This document shows positions 8,017 to 16,425 of a DNA stretch of 64,000 nucleotides, piece by piece. Each line of letters opens with the position of its first letter. Position 1 is the first letter of the stretch. The DNA lies in NCBI GenBank assembly GCA_964580055.1, contig CAZOJI010000025.1:1-64000 (forward strand). The letters run 5' to 3'. The stretch comes from JBDGYW01 sp964580055. Lineage in GTDB: Bacteria; Gemmatimonadota; Gemmatimonadetes; Gemmatimonadales; GWC2-71-9. The notes below the pieces were generated by a model that saw nothing but the letters and a program-made list of their open reading frames with translations, did not search any database and had not been told where the DNA came from. Position numbers and translations under genes: made by a program.

Positions 8017-9405
8017 TTACCGGAACTGTCCCTCTCTCATATCCCCAAGTCTTCTGAACAGCACGGTCCAGGCCCGCAGACCTTCGTCCAGCGAAGACAG
8101 CCGGAAGAACTCATTGGGGGCGTGGAAGTCTTCGTCGGCGATCGAGAATGAGAACATCACCGTGAATACTCCCAGCGTACGTTGCACGAGATCAGCCATG
8201 GGCAGCGTCCCACCCATTCGTATACGAAACGGTTTCGACCCGAAAGTCTCCGTTAGCGCAGCCTCGACCGCTCGCAACAAGGGTAGGTCGTCCGGCAGCT
8301 CGTAGGCGGCAGACTTGCCGCGGTCGGCACCGAGTTCGATGACGCTTCCAGCGGAGCGGCGGCTCACTAGATATCCCTTGACCAGTCGGGTGATTTGTTC
8401 CGGGTCCTGCCCCGGTACCAATCGAACCGTCAGTTTGGCGTGCGCTTCACGCGGAATAACGGTCTTGCTGCCGGGGCTGGTGTAGCCTCCCCACATGCCG
8501 TTCACATCCAGGCAGGGGCGCAGCCACAGCCGCTCCAGGGTTGAGTATCCCGGTTCTCCAATCGGCGTAGCTCCAGTCGCCTCTATGAACGCCGTCTCGT
8601 CAAAGGGTATCTCGGCCAAAGCCTGTCTCACCGAATCGCTGATTTCACCTACGCCGTCGTAAAAGCCGGGAACGGCGACCGAACCGTCCGGCGCATGCAG
8701 GCTGGAGACCAATTCCGCCATCGCGTGCAGGGCGTTGGGCACGATGCCCCCGTAGCGGCCCGAGTGCAGGTCCTTGCCGGCGGTGCGCAGCGAGAGCTCG
8801 AAGCCGGCGCTCCCGCGTGCTCCGACGTTGACACTGTTCAAGCCTGGTATCCAGCGTGCTCCGTCGGCCGACACCACGGCGTCGGCGGCCAGTAGTTCAC
8901 GGTGGCTGGCCAGGATCTCGGCGAGAGTGCCACCGCCGACCTCCTCTTCTCCTTCCAACAAAACCTTCACGTTGACGGGTAATGCTCCTTCGATGTGAAG
9001 GAACGCCGCCATTGTTTCCAGCGCAATGGAGAACGGCCCCTTGTCGTCGGAAGCCCCGCGCCCGTAGATCCTGCCGTCGCGTACCTCCGGCTCGAAAGGA
9101 GGGGAGTCCCAAAGCTCCAGTGGATCGGGTGGCTGCACGTCGTAGTGGCCGTAGACCAAAATCGTGGGCCGGTCGACCGCCGAGAGCCATTCGCCATACA
9201 CTGCCGGATGGCCTCCCGCGGCAATTGCCTGGACGTTCGACATGCCCATGTGACGTAGTCGCTCCTGCAATACATCTCGTATCTTCGCCATTCCTGGCTC
9301 GTAGGAAGGGTCTGCGCTCACCGAGGGAAAACGCACGAGATCCAGCAGCCGCTCGAGGATGTTCGACCGTTCGGCCTCCAGGTATGCCTGAACTGGATCG
9401 GTCAC
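8017..9405 (-). CDS. M20-family metallo-dipeptidase
   Basis: 462 residues from a GTG at 9405 whose GTGA overlaps the upstream SDR stop; the alternative upstream TTG at 9447 would overlap that gene by 46 bases and is less likely. The M20 metal site is intact: GHYDVQPP (H87, D89), GRGASDDKG (D120), and the catalytic EGEEEVGG (E153-E154), with DLHSGRYGG in the lid domain. The family uses two zinc ions to cleave dipeptides such as carnosine-like or X-Gly substrates, in the cytosol (no signal peptide). It is the last gene of a four-gene overlapping run and probably processes a small amide from that pathway. Confidence 0.9.
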   Translation of the reverse strand: MTDPVQAYLEAERSNILERLLDLVRFPSVSADPSYEPGMAKIRDVLQERLRHMGMSNVQAIAAGGHPAVYGEWLSAVDRPTILVYGHYDVQPPDPLELWDSPPFEPEVRDGRIYGRGASDDKGPFSIALETMAAFLHIEGALPVNVKVLLEGEEEVGGGTLAEILASHRELLAADAVVSADGARWIPGLNSVNVGARGSAGFELSLRTAGKDLHSGRYGGIVPNALHAMAELVSSLHAPDGSVAVPGFYDGVGEISDSVRQALAEIPFDETAFIEATGATPIGEPGYSTLERLWLRPCLDVNGMWGGYTSPGSKTVIPREAHAKLTVRLVPGQDPEQITRLVKGYLVSRRSAGSVIELGADRGKSAAYELPDDLPLLRAVEAALTETFGSKPFRIRMGGTLPMADLVQRTLGVFTVMFSFSIADEDFHAPNEFFRLSSLDEGLRAWTVLFRRLGDMREGQFR

Positions 9406-10157
9406 GATCGGCCGCCATCCACTGAGAGGATTTGGCCGCTTATCCAACCGGCCTGATCGCTGGCGAGGAACAGTACCGCCGCAGCGATGTCCTCAGGCGT
9501 GCCGACACGCCTGGTGTGGATCTCCTGCACCAACCGAGCCTGACCCTCCTCGCCGTAGCTCTCCCATTGCTTCTCGGTGGTAGGGTTGGAGCGGACGAAC
9601 CCCGGTGCGACAGCGTTCACGGTCACGCCCTTGGGCGCAAACTCCCACGACAGCTGTTTGGTGAGGCCGACCAGGGCATGTTTGGCCGCCGTGTATGCCT
9701 GAATGCCGGTCTTGCTCGGCCGGAGCCCGGCTCCGGAGGCTATGAAGACTATCCGGCCGCGCCCGCGTGCCGTCATGCGCGGTCCCAGCGCCTGAGCCAG
9801 CCAGAACGCGCTGTCGACGTTGGCCTCGAATATCGATTTCCAGTGGGTTTCGCTGATCTCTCGAATGGGTCGGCCGACCTGCCCGCATACTCCACCGGCC
9901 GAGTTGACGAGTAGCTGTATTGGCCCGATGGTTTCTTCGATTTCGTTGATCAGCGCGGCCACTGCGGTGCGGTTGGACAAGTCCAGGGAGTGATACGGGA
10001 CATCCAGGCCGCGGGAACTCTTTGCTACACCAAATTCGTCGATGTCGGCCAGGTGTACGATGGCACCGGCGTTGATCAGGCCTTGAGCAATCGCCCGGCC
10101 GATGCCCTGGGCCGCACCCGTCACCAGAGCAAGGCGGTTCGAGAAGTCTATCTGCAT
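9402..10157 (-). CDS. Short-chain dehydrogenase/reductase (SDR)
   Basis: 251 residues with a classical SDR layout: nucleotide site TGAAQGIG (13-20), NSAGG (85-89), catalytic S141, Y155 and K159 (YTAAK), and the C-terminal ISGQILSVDGG. NAD(H)- or NADP(H)-dependent oxidation or reduction of an alcohol/ketone is expected; the substrate is unknown. D38 after the second strand (LADID) suggests an NAD preference. It overlaps the ketopantoate-reductase-like gene by 10 bases and the M20 peptidase by 4, so all three should be made together. Confidence 0.92.
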   Translation of the reverse strand: MQIDFSNRLALVTGAAQGIGRAIAQGLINAGAIVHLADIDEFGVAKSSRGLDVPYHSLDLSNRTAVAALINEIEETIGPIQLLVNSAGGVCGQVGRPIREISETHWKSIFEANVDSAFWLAQALGPRMTARGRGRIVFIASGAGLRPSKTGIQAYTAAKHALVGLTKQLSWEFAPKGVTVNAVAPGFVRSNPTTEKQWESYGEEGQARLVQEIHTRRVGTPEDIAAAVLFLASDQAGWISGQILSVDGGRS

Positions 10158-11167
10158 GTTGCCAGCAACTCGTTGAAGGTTTCTTGCGACTGGGATCGCC
10201 GCCCGGACTCTACGTCATGCACCAGTTGCACGAGCCGCTCTATAGCGGGAGTTTCTACGCCTACCTCGGCGGCCAGCTTGGTGATGATGCCTATCTGGGC
10301 ATCGATCTCGGTTCGCCGCCTGCGCACAGCGAGATCTCGCCAGACGCCCGAGTGCGTCTTTGCGGAGCCGCGGTTGAAAGCGGCGAGGTCAGCGACGCTC
10401 TTCCGGGTCTCGACGTCGCTTGCCGGGGGTGCGAACGCCGACGGGTCGAATCCGTCGAACCTAACCGGCTCAACTCCGCGCGCGTGTGCGGCCGCCATTA
10501 CCTCGCGGCCCAACTTGCGCCACACCGGAAACCGTTCGGGATCAGAGAAGTTCTCGGCCATTGTATCCATGTTGAGGGCGCTGGCAAACAGCATGGCCCC
10601 ATAGGCTAGTTTGCCCCAAAGGTAGCCCCAGATGTTATCCGTCAGGACCGCGTTCGGCTCGAACAGTCGCAAGAGATCAAACATCTCGCGTGTGCGGTCC
10701 AGTATCCGGCCGTCGGTTTCTCCCACTACTACGGCGCCGCGATTTCCGAAGAGCACGCGCCCCGGCCCGAGCCAATCGGCGCCGAAATTCACGAACGCTC
10801 CCATGGTGCGGTCTTCGCCCACTCGTTTGGCGATCTCGATCTCGTTGAGCCCGTTTTGCGCCGACATGACATAGCCGTGGTCTGCAAGGTGAGGCTCGAG
10901 GGTGGTCAAGGCGTTCCTGGTGTGATGTGCCTTGACCGCCAGCACTATACGGCTGAACCGGCCTTCCAACTCGTCGGGCGTAACCGCCGGTACGACCATC
11001 TTGAACTCTTCTACCGGCCCCTCGATTTGGAGGCCCACAGTCCGGCATGCCTCCACGTGCTCCGCCACTATGTCCACCAACAACACGTTCTTCCCGGCGC
11101 GCGCCCAATAAGCGCCGAGCGTTCCGCCCATGGCTCCCGCACCCCAGATCAAGATTGGTTCGGCCAC
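10148..11167 (-). CDS. 2-dehydropantoate 2-reductase (PanE/ApbA) family protein
   Basis: 339 residues. The Rossmann motif GAGAMGG (9-15) opens the protein, followed by VLAVKAHHT and, in the C-terminal helical domain, WGKLAYGAMLFASALN, matching the two conserved lysines of the family. PanE reduces ketopantoate to pantoate with NADPH in pantothenate synthesis, but paralogues in catabolic operons use other 2-oxo acids. Its setting between a creatininase-family gene and an SDR, with overlapping ends, argues for a dedicated pathway enzyme rather than the housekeeping PanE. I therefore give no gene symbol. Confidence 0.85.
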   Translation of the reverse strand: MAEPILIWGAGAMGGTLGAYWARAGKNVLLVDIVAEHVEACRTVGLQIEGPVEEFKMVVPAVTPDELEGRFSRIVLAVKAHHTRNALTTLEPHLADHGYVMSAQNGLNEIEIAKRVGEDRTMGAFVNFGADWLGPGRVLFGNRGAVVVGETDGRILDRTREMFDLLRLFEPNAVLTDNIWGYLWGKLAYGAMLFASALNMDTMAENFSDPERFPVWRKLGREVMAAAHARGVEPVRFDGFDPSAFAPPASDVETRKSVADLAAFNRGSAKTHSGVWRDLAVRRRRTEIDAQIGIITKLAAEVGVETPAIERLVQLVHDVESGRRSQSQETFNELLATCR

Positions 11168-11859
11168 GGTCTCTCCAGCTCGCTTCTAGTCTCTTCCACG
11201 GCGATAGCCCACAGATCGTCCATCGCCTGGTCACTTTCTTGATAAGATCCGCCGAAACTGCCGTCTCCAATGAGCCTACGCACACCGGCGGGAGAGCTTT
11301 GTCTGATGTCGGCCACGTCAGCGGGCGGTTTCGGCTCCTCGGGCAGGGCAACGTCGGCGAGCCTCGTCCACGGGAAGTTCTCCATCCAGTTGGCGTGCGA
11401 GGGAAACGCCGCGATCTCCTTTGCTTTGGCCACCACTCTCGGGCCCAACCACCAGTCGTGAAACCTGAGAGACATATCAAGCAGGTCCGCCATCAACTCC
11501 CGGCACAAGGGCCCAACAGCCGAATTGCCACCGTGCCCGTTAACTATCAGCACGCGGCGAAACCCCGAGTTGAACATCGATTGCACGGCATCCCGCACCA
11601 GGGCCAGCAGAGTTTCCGCCCGCAGCGAGATGGTGCCCGGGTAGGCCGTGAACTGGGGCGAGCAACCGAACGGGACCGCCGGGTATACCGGCACTCCGAC
11701 CGGTTCGGCGGCCTCGATGGCGACTCGCTCGGCGAGTATGGCATCGGTGCAGAGGGAGAGAAAGCCGTGTTGCTCTGTCGAGCCGATGGGCAAGACGCAG
11801 CGGTCGTCTTCTTCGAGGTATTCCTCTACCTGCTTCCAATTCATGTCAACAACACGCAT
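11149..11859 (-). CDS. Creatininase-family amidohydrolase
   Basis: 236 residues with the family metal motifs GSTEQHG (26-32), a following Asp (CTDA), and NGHGGN in the middle. Creatininase-family members hydrolyse a strained C-N bond in cyclic amides (creatinine to creatine) or act on formamides and in cofactor maturation (MftE). Length is typical (about 240-260). It overlaps the PanE-like gene by 19 bases and lies 47 bases downstream of an amidohydrolase. This suggests a ring-opening step early in a pathway; the substrate cannot be read from sequence. Confidence 0.88.
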   Translation of the reverse strand: MRVVDMNWKQVEEYLEEDDRCVLPIGSTEQHGFLSLCTDAILAERVAIEAAEPVGVPVYPAVPFGCSPQFTAYPGTISLRAETLLALVRDAVQSMFNSGFRRVLIVNGHGGNSAVGPLCRELMADLLDMSLRFHDWWLGPRVVAKAKEIAAFPSHANWMENFPWTRLADVALPEEPKPPADVADIRQSSPAGVRRLIGDGSFGGSYQESDQAMDDLWAIAVEETRSELERPWPNQS

Positions 11860-11906
11860 GCGCAGACCTCCCGGTGTGGACGCGAAGTGACGTCACACAA
11901 ATCAAT

Positions 11907-13442
11907 CTAGTTCCTCGGAATGTGTGTACGAGCAGTCCTCACGATCTCTTTTGCCCGGTTACGCAGCGTATCGCCATGGTACACGAAACCGTCCTTTATC
12001 GTCCAGGCCACCATGCCACCGGGTTCGTACCCGTCGGCTGTGGGCACGTTGGTCGGAATAGGGTAAAGCACCTTCATGTTCACCAGCGGGTTGTTGTTTA
12101 CGAGAATCAGGTCCGCCTTGTAGCCGGCCTTGATTCTGCCGAGTTCATGGTCTGCGCCAAGGAGGTAGGCGTTGTTTCCGGTAGCGTGTTTGATCACGTC
12201 CAGCGGATGAAAGCCTGCTTCTTGTTGCAGCTCCAACTCGCGTATCATACCGGTGCCGTACATCCGATAGATGAAACCGGCGTCGTCCCCGGCGCCGATG
12301 ATCCCACCGCGCCTCGCGAACTCGCGCAGGGCGGCGAACCATAACTGATAGTTCTTCTTCCACTCGATCTCGTCCTCAGTTGTCCACTCGAGGTAAAACG
12401 AGCCATGACTGGAGAGGTCGGGTTTGTAGAAGTTCTCCAGAGTGGGGTGCAGATAGTCGGGGAACCAGGGTTGATTGGCGGCGCGGGTGATATCGCGAGT
12501 TGCTTCGTAGATGGTGAGCGTAGGGTCCCATGCGACACCCGAGTCGACCATGGCCTGAAGCACCTCTTTGAGCTTCTCGGGATCGGCGTCCTTGAACAGC
12601 CTTCCAGCCCAGCGGAAGCGGTCGAGTTCGTTGGAGTAGTTGTAGTCTGGAGGGAAGTTCTGCGATCCGTACGGGATGGCTGCGTCCGGTATGCCGTACC
12701 AGTGTTCGATCGTGGTGGTATGGCCCCGGATGTCGTCCCAGGCGTCCGTTTCCTCGACACCGACATGGTGAGCCGAGCGCAGGCCCAGGCGTTCCGCTTC
12801 AGCGAGCATCGCCGCCATGGGCTCGTGATCCATGCCAAAGAACTTTATTCCGTCGGCGCCCAGCTCGTGGGCGCGGCGAACCGATTCCACTGCTTCCTCG
12901 ACAGTCTGGCCTCCGGCTCCGGCGTAGACGAATACCCGGGGGGCGACGATCTCCCCGTTGGCGCTCTGCTCCCTGAGTGGAAGGGAGCGCTCCTCTCCGC
13001 CGACGACCCGGGCGGTGGTTATCCCGCACCCCAGCATGAGGTTGAACTGATACTGCAGGCCGTCGTATTCGCCGCCATGGGGTAAGGGCCTGAAATGGAC
13101 GTGAAGGTTTATCAGTCCGGGCAGCAGATAGCGGCCGTTGCCCTCGACGACCGCGTCGAAGTCTCCGCTCGGTCTGCGTCCCACATAAGTGATACGGTCG
13201 TTCTCCACGATCACATTGCTCGGGCCGGTCATCGGCGTGCCGTTGCCGTCGATGAGAAAGACGTCGCGGATGAGCAAACGGTCGTAACGAGCGCCGTGTA
13301 CCGGTTCTTGGGGCGGCTGAGCAGATGCAGTCACCGCAACGAGCAGAGACAACAGGACGGCAAAAGCGGACAATGGGATTCGAGTTGCTGACGGGCAGGC
13401 TTCTACACGTGAACTAACAACTCTGTCTCGAAGCCGAAACAT
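11907..13442 (-). CDS. Exported amidohydrolase-superfamily protein
   Basis: 511 residues from an ATG at 13442 with GGAAGGAAG placed ideally upstream; an in-frame start 14 codons earlier is less likely. A long signal peptide ends at VTASAQ. Amidohydrolase features follow: LLPGLINLHVHF (H-x-H metal ligands), GADGIKFFG (carbamylated-Lys region), SAHHVG, TIEHWYG, and GAGDDAGF (catalytic Asp region), then the metal-free beta domain ending AGYKADLILVNNNPL. The family hydrolyses amides, lactams or cyclic dipeptides with one or two metals. Likely first gene of the operon running to 8017. Confidence 0.9.
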   Translation of the reverse strand: MFRLRDRVVSSRVEACPSATRIPLSAFAVLLSLLVAVTASAQPPQEPVHGARYDRLLIRDVFLIDGNGTPMTGPSNVIVENDRITYVGRRPSGDFDAVVEGNGRYLLPGLINLHVHFRPLPHGGEYDGLQYQFNLMLGCGITTARVVGGEERSLPLREQSANGEIVAPRVFVYAGAGGQTVEEAVESVRRAHELGADGIKFFGMDHEPMAAMLAEAERLGLRSAHHVGVEETDAWDDIRGHTTTIEHWYGIPDAAIPYGSQNFPPDYNYSNELDRFRWAGRLFKDADPEKLKEVLQAMVDSGVAWDPTLTIYEATRDITRAANQPWFPDYLHPTLENFYKPDLSSHGSFYLEWTTEDEIEWKKNYQLWFAALREFARRGGIIGAGDDAGFIYRMYGTGMIRELELQQEAGFHPLDVIKHATGNNAYLLGADHELGRIKAGYKADLILVNNNPLVNMKVLYPIPTNVPTADGYEPGGMVAWTIKDGFVYHGDTLRNRAKEIVRTARTHIPRN

Positions 13443-13483
13443 GGCACTTCCTTCCGATGGGGAGAGTAAAATCCTCTGCAGCA

Positions 13484-13489
13484 ATTATA
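13484..13489 (-). promoter_or_regulatory. Perfect -10 box upstream of the amidohydrolase operon
   Basis: On the minus strand this is TATAAT, 42 bases before the amidohydrolase ATG. No good TTGACA-like box is found 16-18 bases upstream, so activator help or an alternative sigma factor is possible. The stretch between here and the hypE stop (13693) shows no other gene. Confidence 0.4.
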
Positions 13490-13692
13490 ACGAGGTGTAC
13501 CAAGACCACGACCACAATCCGTCGAGTTGCAGGTCGAGACCGCTCGGCGGCTTGGACAGGTTCTCAGGCCAGGTGGACATCTGGTGGTTGGGGCACATGA
13601 AACGCTGCCGGACGATGTTGGCGGTTTCAGTGCGGTCGAGGGGGCCAAATGTGTGTGGAGGTGGGGGTAGGGGAGATGAAACCGCCCGTTCC

Positions 13693-14838
13693 TCAACAAA
13701 TCCGCGGCAGCAAATCTCCAGAGAGCATGTCCGCAACCCGCGTTCCCCCCGAGGTGGTCTCGACAGCGACAATCCCGGCGTTGTCTTTCACTACGTGCCC
13801 CACGATAGTGGCACGTAAGCCGAGCGGGTGGGCGCGCAATGATTCTACGGCATCATCGGCGGCTTCGGCTGCCACTATGGCGATCAGCACCCCCTCGTTC
13901 GCCACATAGAGCGGATCGAACCCCAACAACTCGCACGTCGCCGCCACCGGCTCCGGCACCTGGATCGAACCCTCGTTCAGCACTACCCCTATGCCGGCGG
14001 TCTGTGCGATCTCGTTGAGCGCCGTGGCTACGCCCCCGCGTGTGGGATCGCGCAATACGTGCACCGAGTCGCCTACGGCGTTGCGCAAACGCTGGACGAG
14101 GGGCCAGAGGGTCGCTGCATCACTCTCGATCTCGACATCTAGCTCCAGCCCTTCGCGCTTCGCCATCACCGCGATACCGTGCCGGCCGATGGGACCGCTA
14201 AGAATAACGGCGTCGCCGGACTGTGCCTTTTCGGGTGTCGGGGAGAATTCTGGATCGACCCGACCGATACCCGTGGTGTTTATGTAGATGCCGTCCGCCT
14301 TGCCGCGCTCCACGACCTTGGTGTCGCCGCAGATAATGGGGACGCCCCTGGGTCCGGGAGCCTCCGGGTGCTTTTTCTCGGCGATGCCGCCAGCCGATCC
14401 CGCCTCCACCAGCCCCTCCGGATCGAGCGCTCGTTCCGCCGCCCCGGCCATGGATGCTACCAGACGATCCAGCAGTTTTAGGGACAGACCTTCCTCGAGC
14501 ACGAACCCGGCGGTTAGACAAAGCGGCCGCGCTCCCATCATGGCCAGGTCGTTGAGAGTGCCGTGCACCGCGAGCGAGCCGATGTCGCCGCCCGGGAACT
14601 CCAGCGGCTTGACGACGAAGGTATCGGTCGATACCGCGATCCTCTCACTCGTGAGATCAAAAAACGCAGCATCGGTCTGTCGGTCCAGAATGCCGTTGGA
14701 GAGATGCTTCAAGAAGACGTTCTGCACCAGCGCCGCGGTCTGTTTCCCACCGGAGCCATGTCCCAGCTGCACTCGCTCCGTGTCCGGGAGCGGCACAGGA
14801 CAATTGAATCCCTCTGAGATGTTCGGTGAATCGTTCAC
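13693..14838 (-). CDS. hypE: Hydrogenase maturation protein HypE
   Basis: 381 residues. HypE dehydrates the carbamoylated C-terminal cysteine to a thiocyanate, giving the cyanide ligands of the [NiFe] site. It has the N-terminal GHGSGGK, the ATP site DTFVVKPLEFPGGDIG and GDTKVVERGKADG, DPTRGGVAT, and ends in the required PRIC (acceptor Cys as last residue). Compared with E. coli HypE there is an extra segment of about 28 residues (about 138-165, rich in Gly, Glu and Lys) just before the GDTKVVERG motif. Last gene of the hyp operon, 30 bases after hypD. Confidence 0.95.
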   Translation of the reverse strand: MNDSPNISEGFNCPVPLPDTERVQLGHGSGGKQTAALVQNVFLKHLSNGILDRQTDAAFFDLTSERIAVSTDTFVVKPLEFPGGDIGSLAVHGTLNDLAMMGARPLCLTAGFVLEEGLSLKLLDRLVASMAGAAERALDPEGLVEAGSAGGIAEKKHPEAPGPRGVPIICGDTKVVERGKADGIYINTTGIGRVDPEFSPTPEKAQSGDAVILSGPIGRHGIAVMAKREGLELDVEIESDAATLWPLVQRLRNAVGDSVHVLRDPTRGGVATALNEIAQTAGIGVVLNEGSIQVPEPVAATCELLGFDPLYVANEGVLIAIVAAEAADDAVESLRAHPLGLRATIVGHVVKDNAGIVAVETTSGGTRVADMLSGDLLPRIC

Positions 14839-14868
14839 GTTGCTAGTCTGGCCTGGAAAGCGTTCGAC

Positions 14869-15960
14869 TCAACTCGCCGTCCGAGCGTAGCTGAAGTACG
14901 CCGCACAAGCACCCTCGGTAGATACCATCGGAGCCCCCAAAGGTGTCTCAGGAGTGCATTCTCGGGCGAATGCGGGGCACTCACTCGGCTTCAGGCGACC
15001 GGTCAGTACTTCACCGGCGCGACACACCCCCGATTCGACGGCAGTGACCTCCTCCAATCCGAAGCGCGAAACCGCGTCGAATTCCGCGTATTCATCCTCG
15101 AGCGCGAGGCCGCTCGCTGGTATGGCCCCGATGCCGCGCCAATTACGATCGACCAACCGGAACACACGCTGCATCGTCTCCCGCGCCCGTCTGTTTCCCT
15201 CGCGCGTGACCGATCGGGAATACTGGTTTTCCACCTCGTGCCTTCCCTCCGCGAGCTGCCGGACGGCCAACCGAACACCCTCCAGCAAGTCCAGGGGCTC
15301 GAATCCGGTGACGACTATCGGCACTCGGTGATCCCTCGCGAGCGCTTCGTATTCCCACCAACCCATCACGGAGCAAACGTGCCCGGCGGCGAGAAATGCC
15401 TGGATGCGACTGCTCGGTGATTCCAGTAACGCGTTGATGGCGGGAGGCACGGTGACATGCGAGACCACCATGCTGAAGTTCCGAACACCGAGCTGTTTCG
15501 CCCTCAGGACCGCCATTGCGGTGGCGGGCGCGGTCGTCTCGAAACCGACGGCGAAGAACACGACCTGTTTGTCGGCATTGTCAGCGGCAATCTCGAGCGC
15601 ATCCAGCGGCGAATAGACGATGCGGACATCGCCTCCCCGGGCGCGTACCTTTAACAGGTCGCCTCCGCTGCCTGGGACGCGCAGCATGTCACCGAACGAG
15701 GCGAAGATCACTTCCGGCCGCGATGCAATGGTGAGCGCTCGGTCCACCTGCTGGAGCGGTGTGACGCAAACGGGGCATCCGGGACCATGGATCAGCTCGA
15801 CAGAGTCCTCCAGCAGCCCGTCCAGACCTTGTTTGACGATAGTGTGAGTCTGACCGCCGCACACCTCCATTATTCTCCAACGCGAGGTGGCCGACTCGCG
15901 AATCCTCTCCACGAGCCGCCGGGCGATGGTGCCGTTGCGGTATTCTGAGACATACTTCAT
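14869..15960 (-). CDS. hypD: Hydrogenase maturation protein HypD
   Basis: 363 residues, normal length. HypD is the scaffold, with HypC, on which Fe(CN)2CO is assembled; it holds a 4Fe-4S cluster and redox-active cysteines. Seen here: MEVCGGQTHTI, HGPGCPVCVTP, GHVCSVMG and the C-terminal cysteine set (GVCRAGEVL, PSECPAFARECTP). The start ATG overlaps the hypC stop (ATGA), consistent with coupled production of the HypC-HypD complex. Confidence 0.96.
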   Translation of the reverse strand: MKYVSEYRNGTIARRLVERIRESATSRWRIMEVCGGQTHTIVKQGLDGLLEDSVELIHGPGCPVCVTPLQQVDRALTIASRPEVIFASFGDMLRVPGSGGDLLKVRARGGDVRIVYSPLDALEIAADNADKQVVFFAVGFETTAPATAMAVLRAKQLGVRNFSMVVSHVTVPPAINALLESPSSRIQAFLAAGHVCSVMGWWEYEALARDHRVPIVVTGFEPLDLLEGVRLAVRQLAEGRHEVENQYSRSVTREGNRRARETMQRVFRLVDRNWRGIGAIPASGLALEDEYAEFDAVSRFGLEEVTAVESGVCRAGEVLTGRLKPSECPAFARECTPETPLGAPMVSTEGACAAYFSYARTAS

Positions 15961-16253
15961 TCTGGTTCCGGGGAAGAAACGTCGACCTTCCGGTCCGCGA
16001 CCTCGGCATCGGGGTCAGCGCTCTCCTGTTCGTCTATCTCTTTCAACAGCTCGAGCGTCCGCAGCGCCTCCTGCTCGTCGAGCTTCGAGATGGCGAATCC
16101 AACGTGCACTATCACGTAGTCGCCCACCGCCACCTCGTCCGCCACGTACACCAGGCAGGTCTCGCGTTTCACGCCGCCGAAGTCGACGAGCCCCATGGGC
16201 ATGGCGTCGCCGTCGTTCATCTCGACTATGCGACCGGGTATTCCTAGGCACAT
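15957..16253 (-). CDS. hypC: Hydrogenase maturation chaperone HypC
   Basis: 98 residues starting MCLGIPG; Cys2 is the residue that binds the iron being built into the cofactor, and HypC hands it to the large subunit precursor. The OB-fold core ends about residue 75 and is followed by an unusually acidic tail (EIDEQESADPDAEVAD). It overlaps hypD by four bases. The 172 bases between this start and the hypF stop contain no convincing gene. Confidence 0.95.
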   Translation of the reverse strand: MCLGIPGRIVEMNDGDAMPMGLVDFGGVKRETCLVYVADEVAVGDYVIVHVGFAISKLDEQEALRTLELLKEIDEQESADPDAEVADRKVDVSSPEPE

Positions 16254-16425
16254 GAGCTTGTTCCTGTTACTGGGTCAGCATTCAGGCCCAACTGATCGTT
16301 AGCAAGAGATGACTGAATCGCGCGAAGTGAATCGCAGGTTTGGCAAGCGAGTCCGAGCACCTGCCGCCTTACACGCGAGTCCGCAACAATTGTCGGCGGA
16401 CGAAGACAAAGACCTCGCACCGATA

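Noticed and set aside
9402..9447. TTG start for the M20 dipeptidase at 9447
   Set aside because: It would overlap the SDR gene by 46 bases; the GTG in the GTGA overlap fits the pattern of its neighbours.
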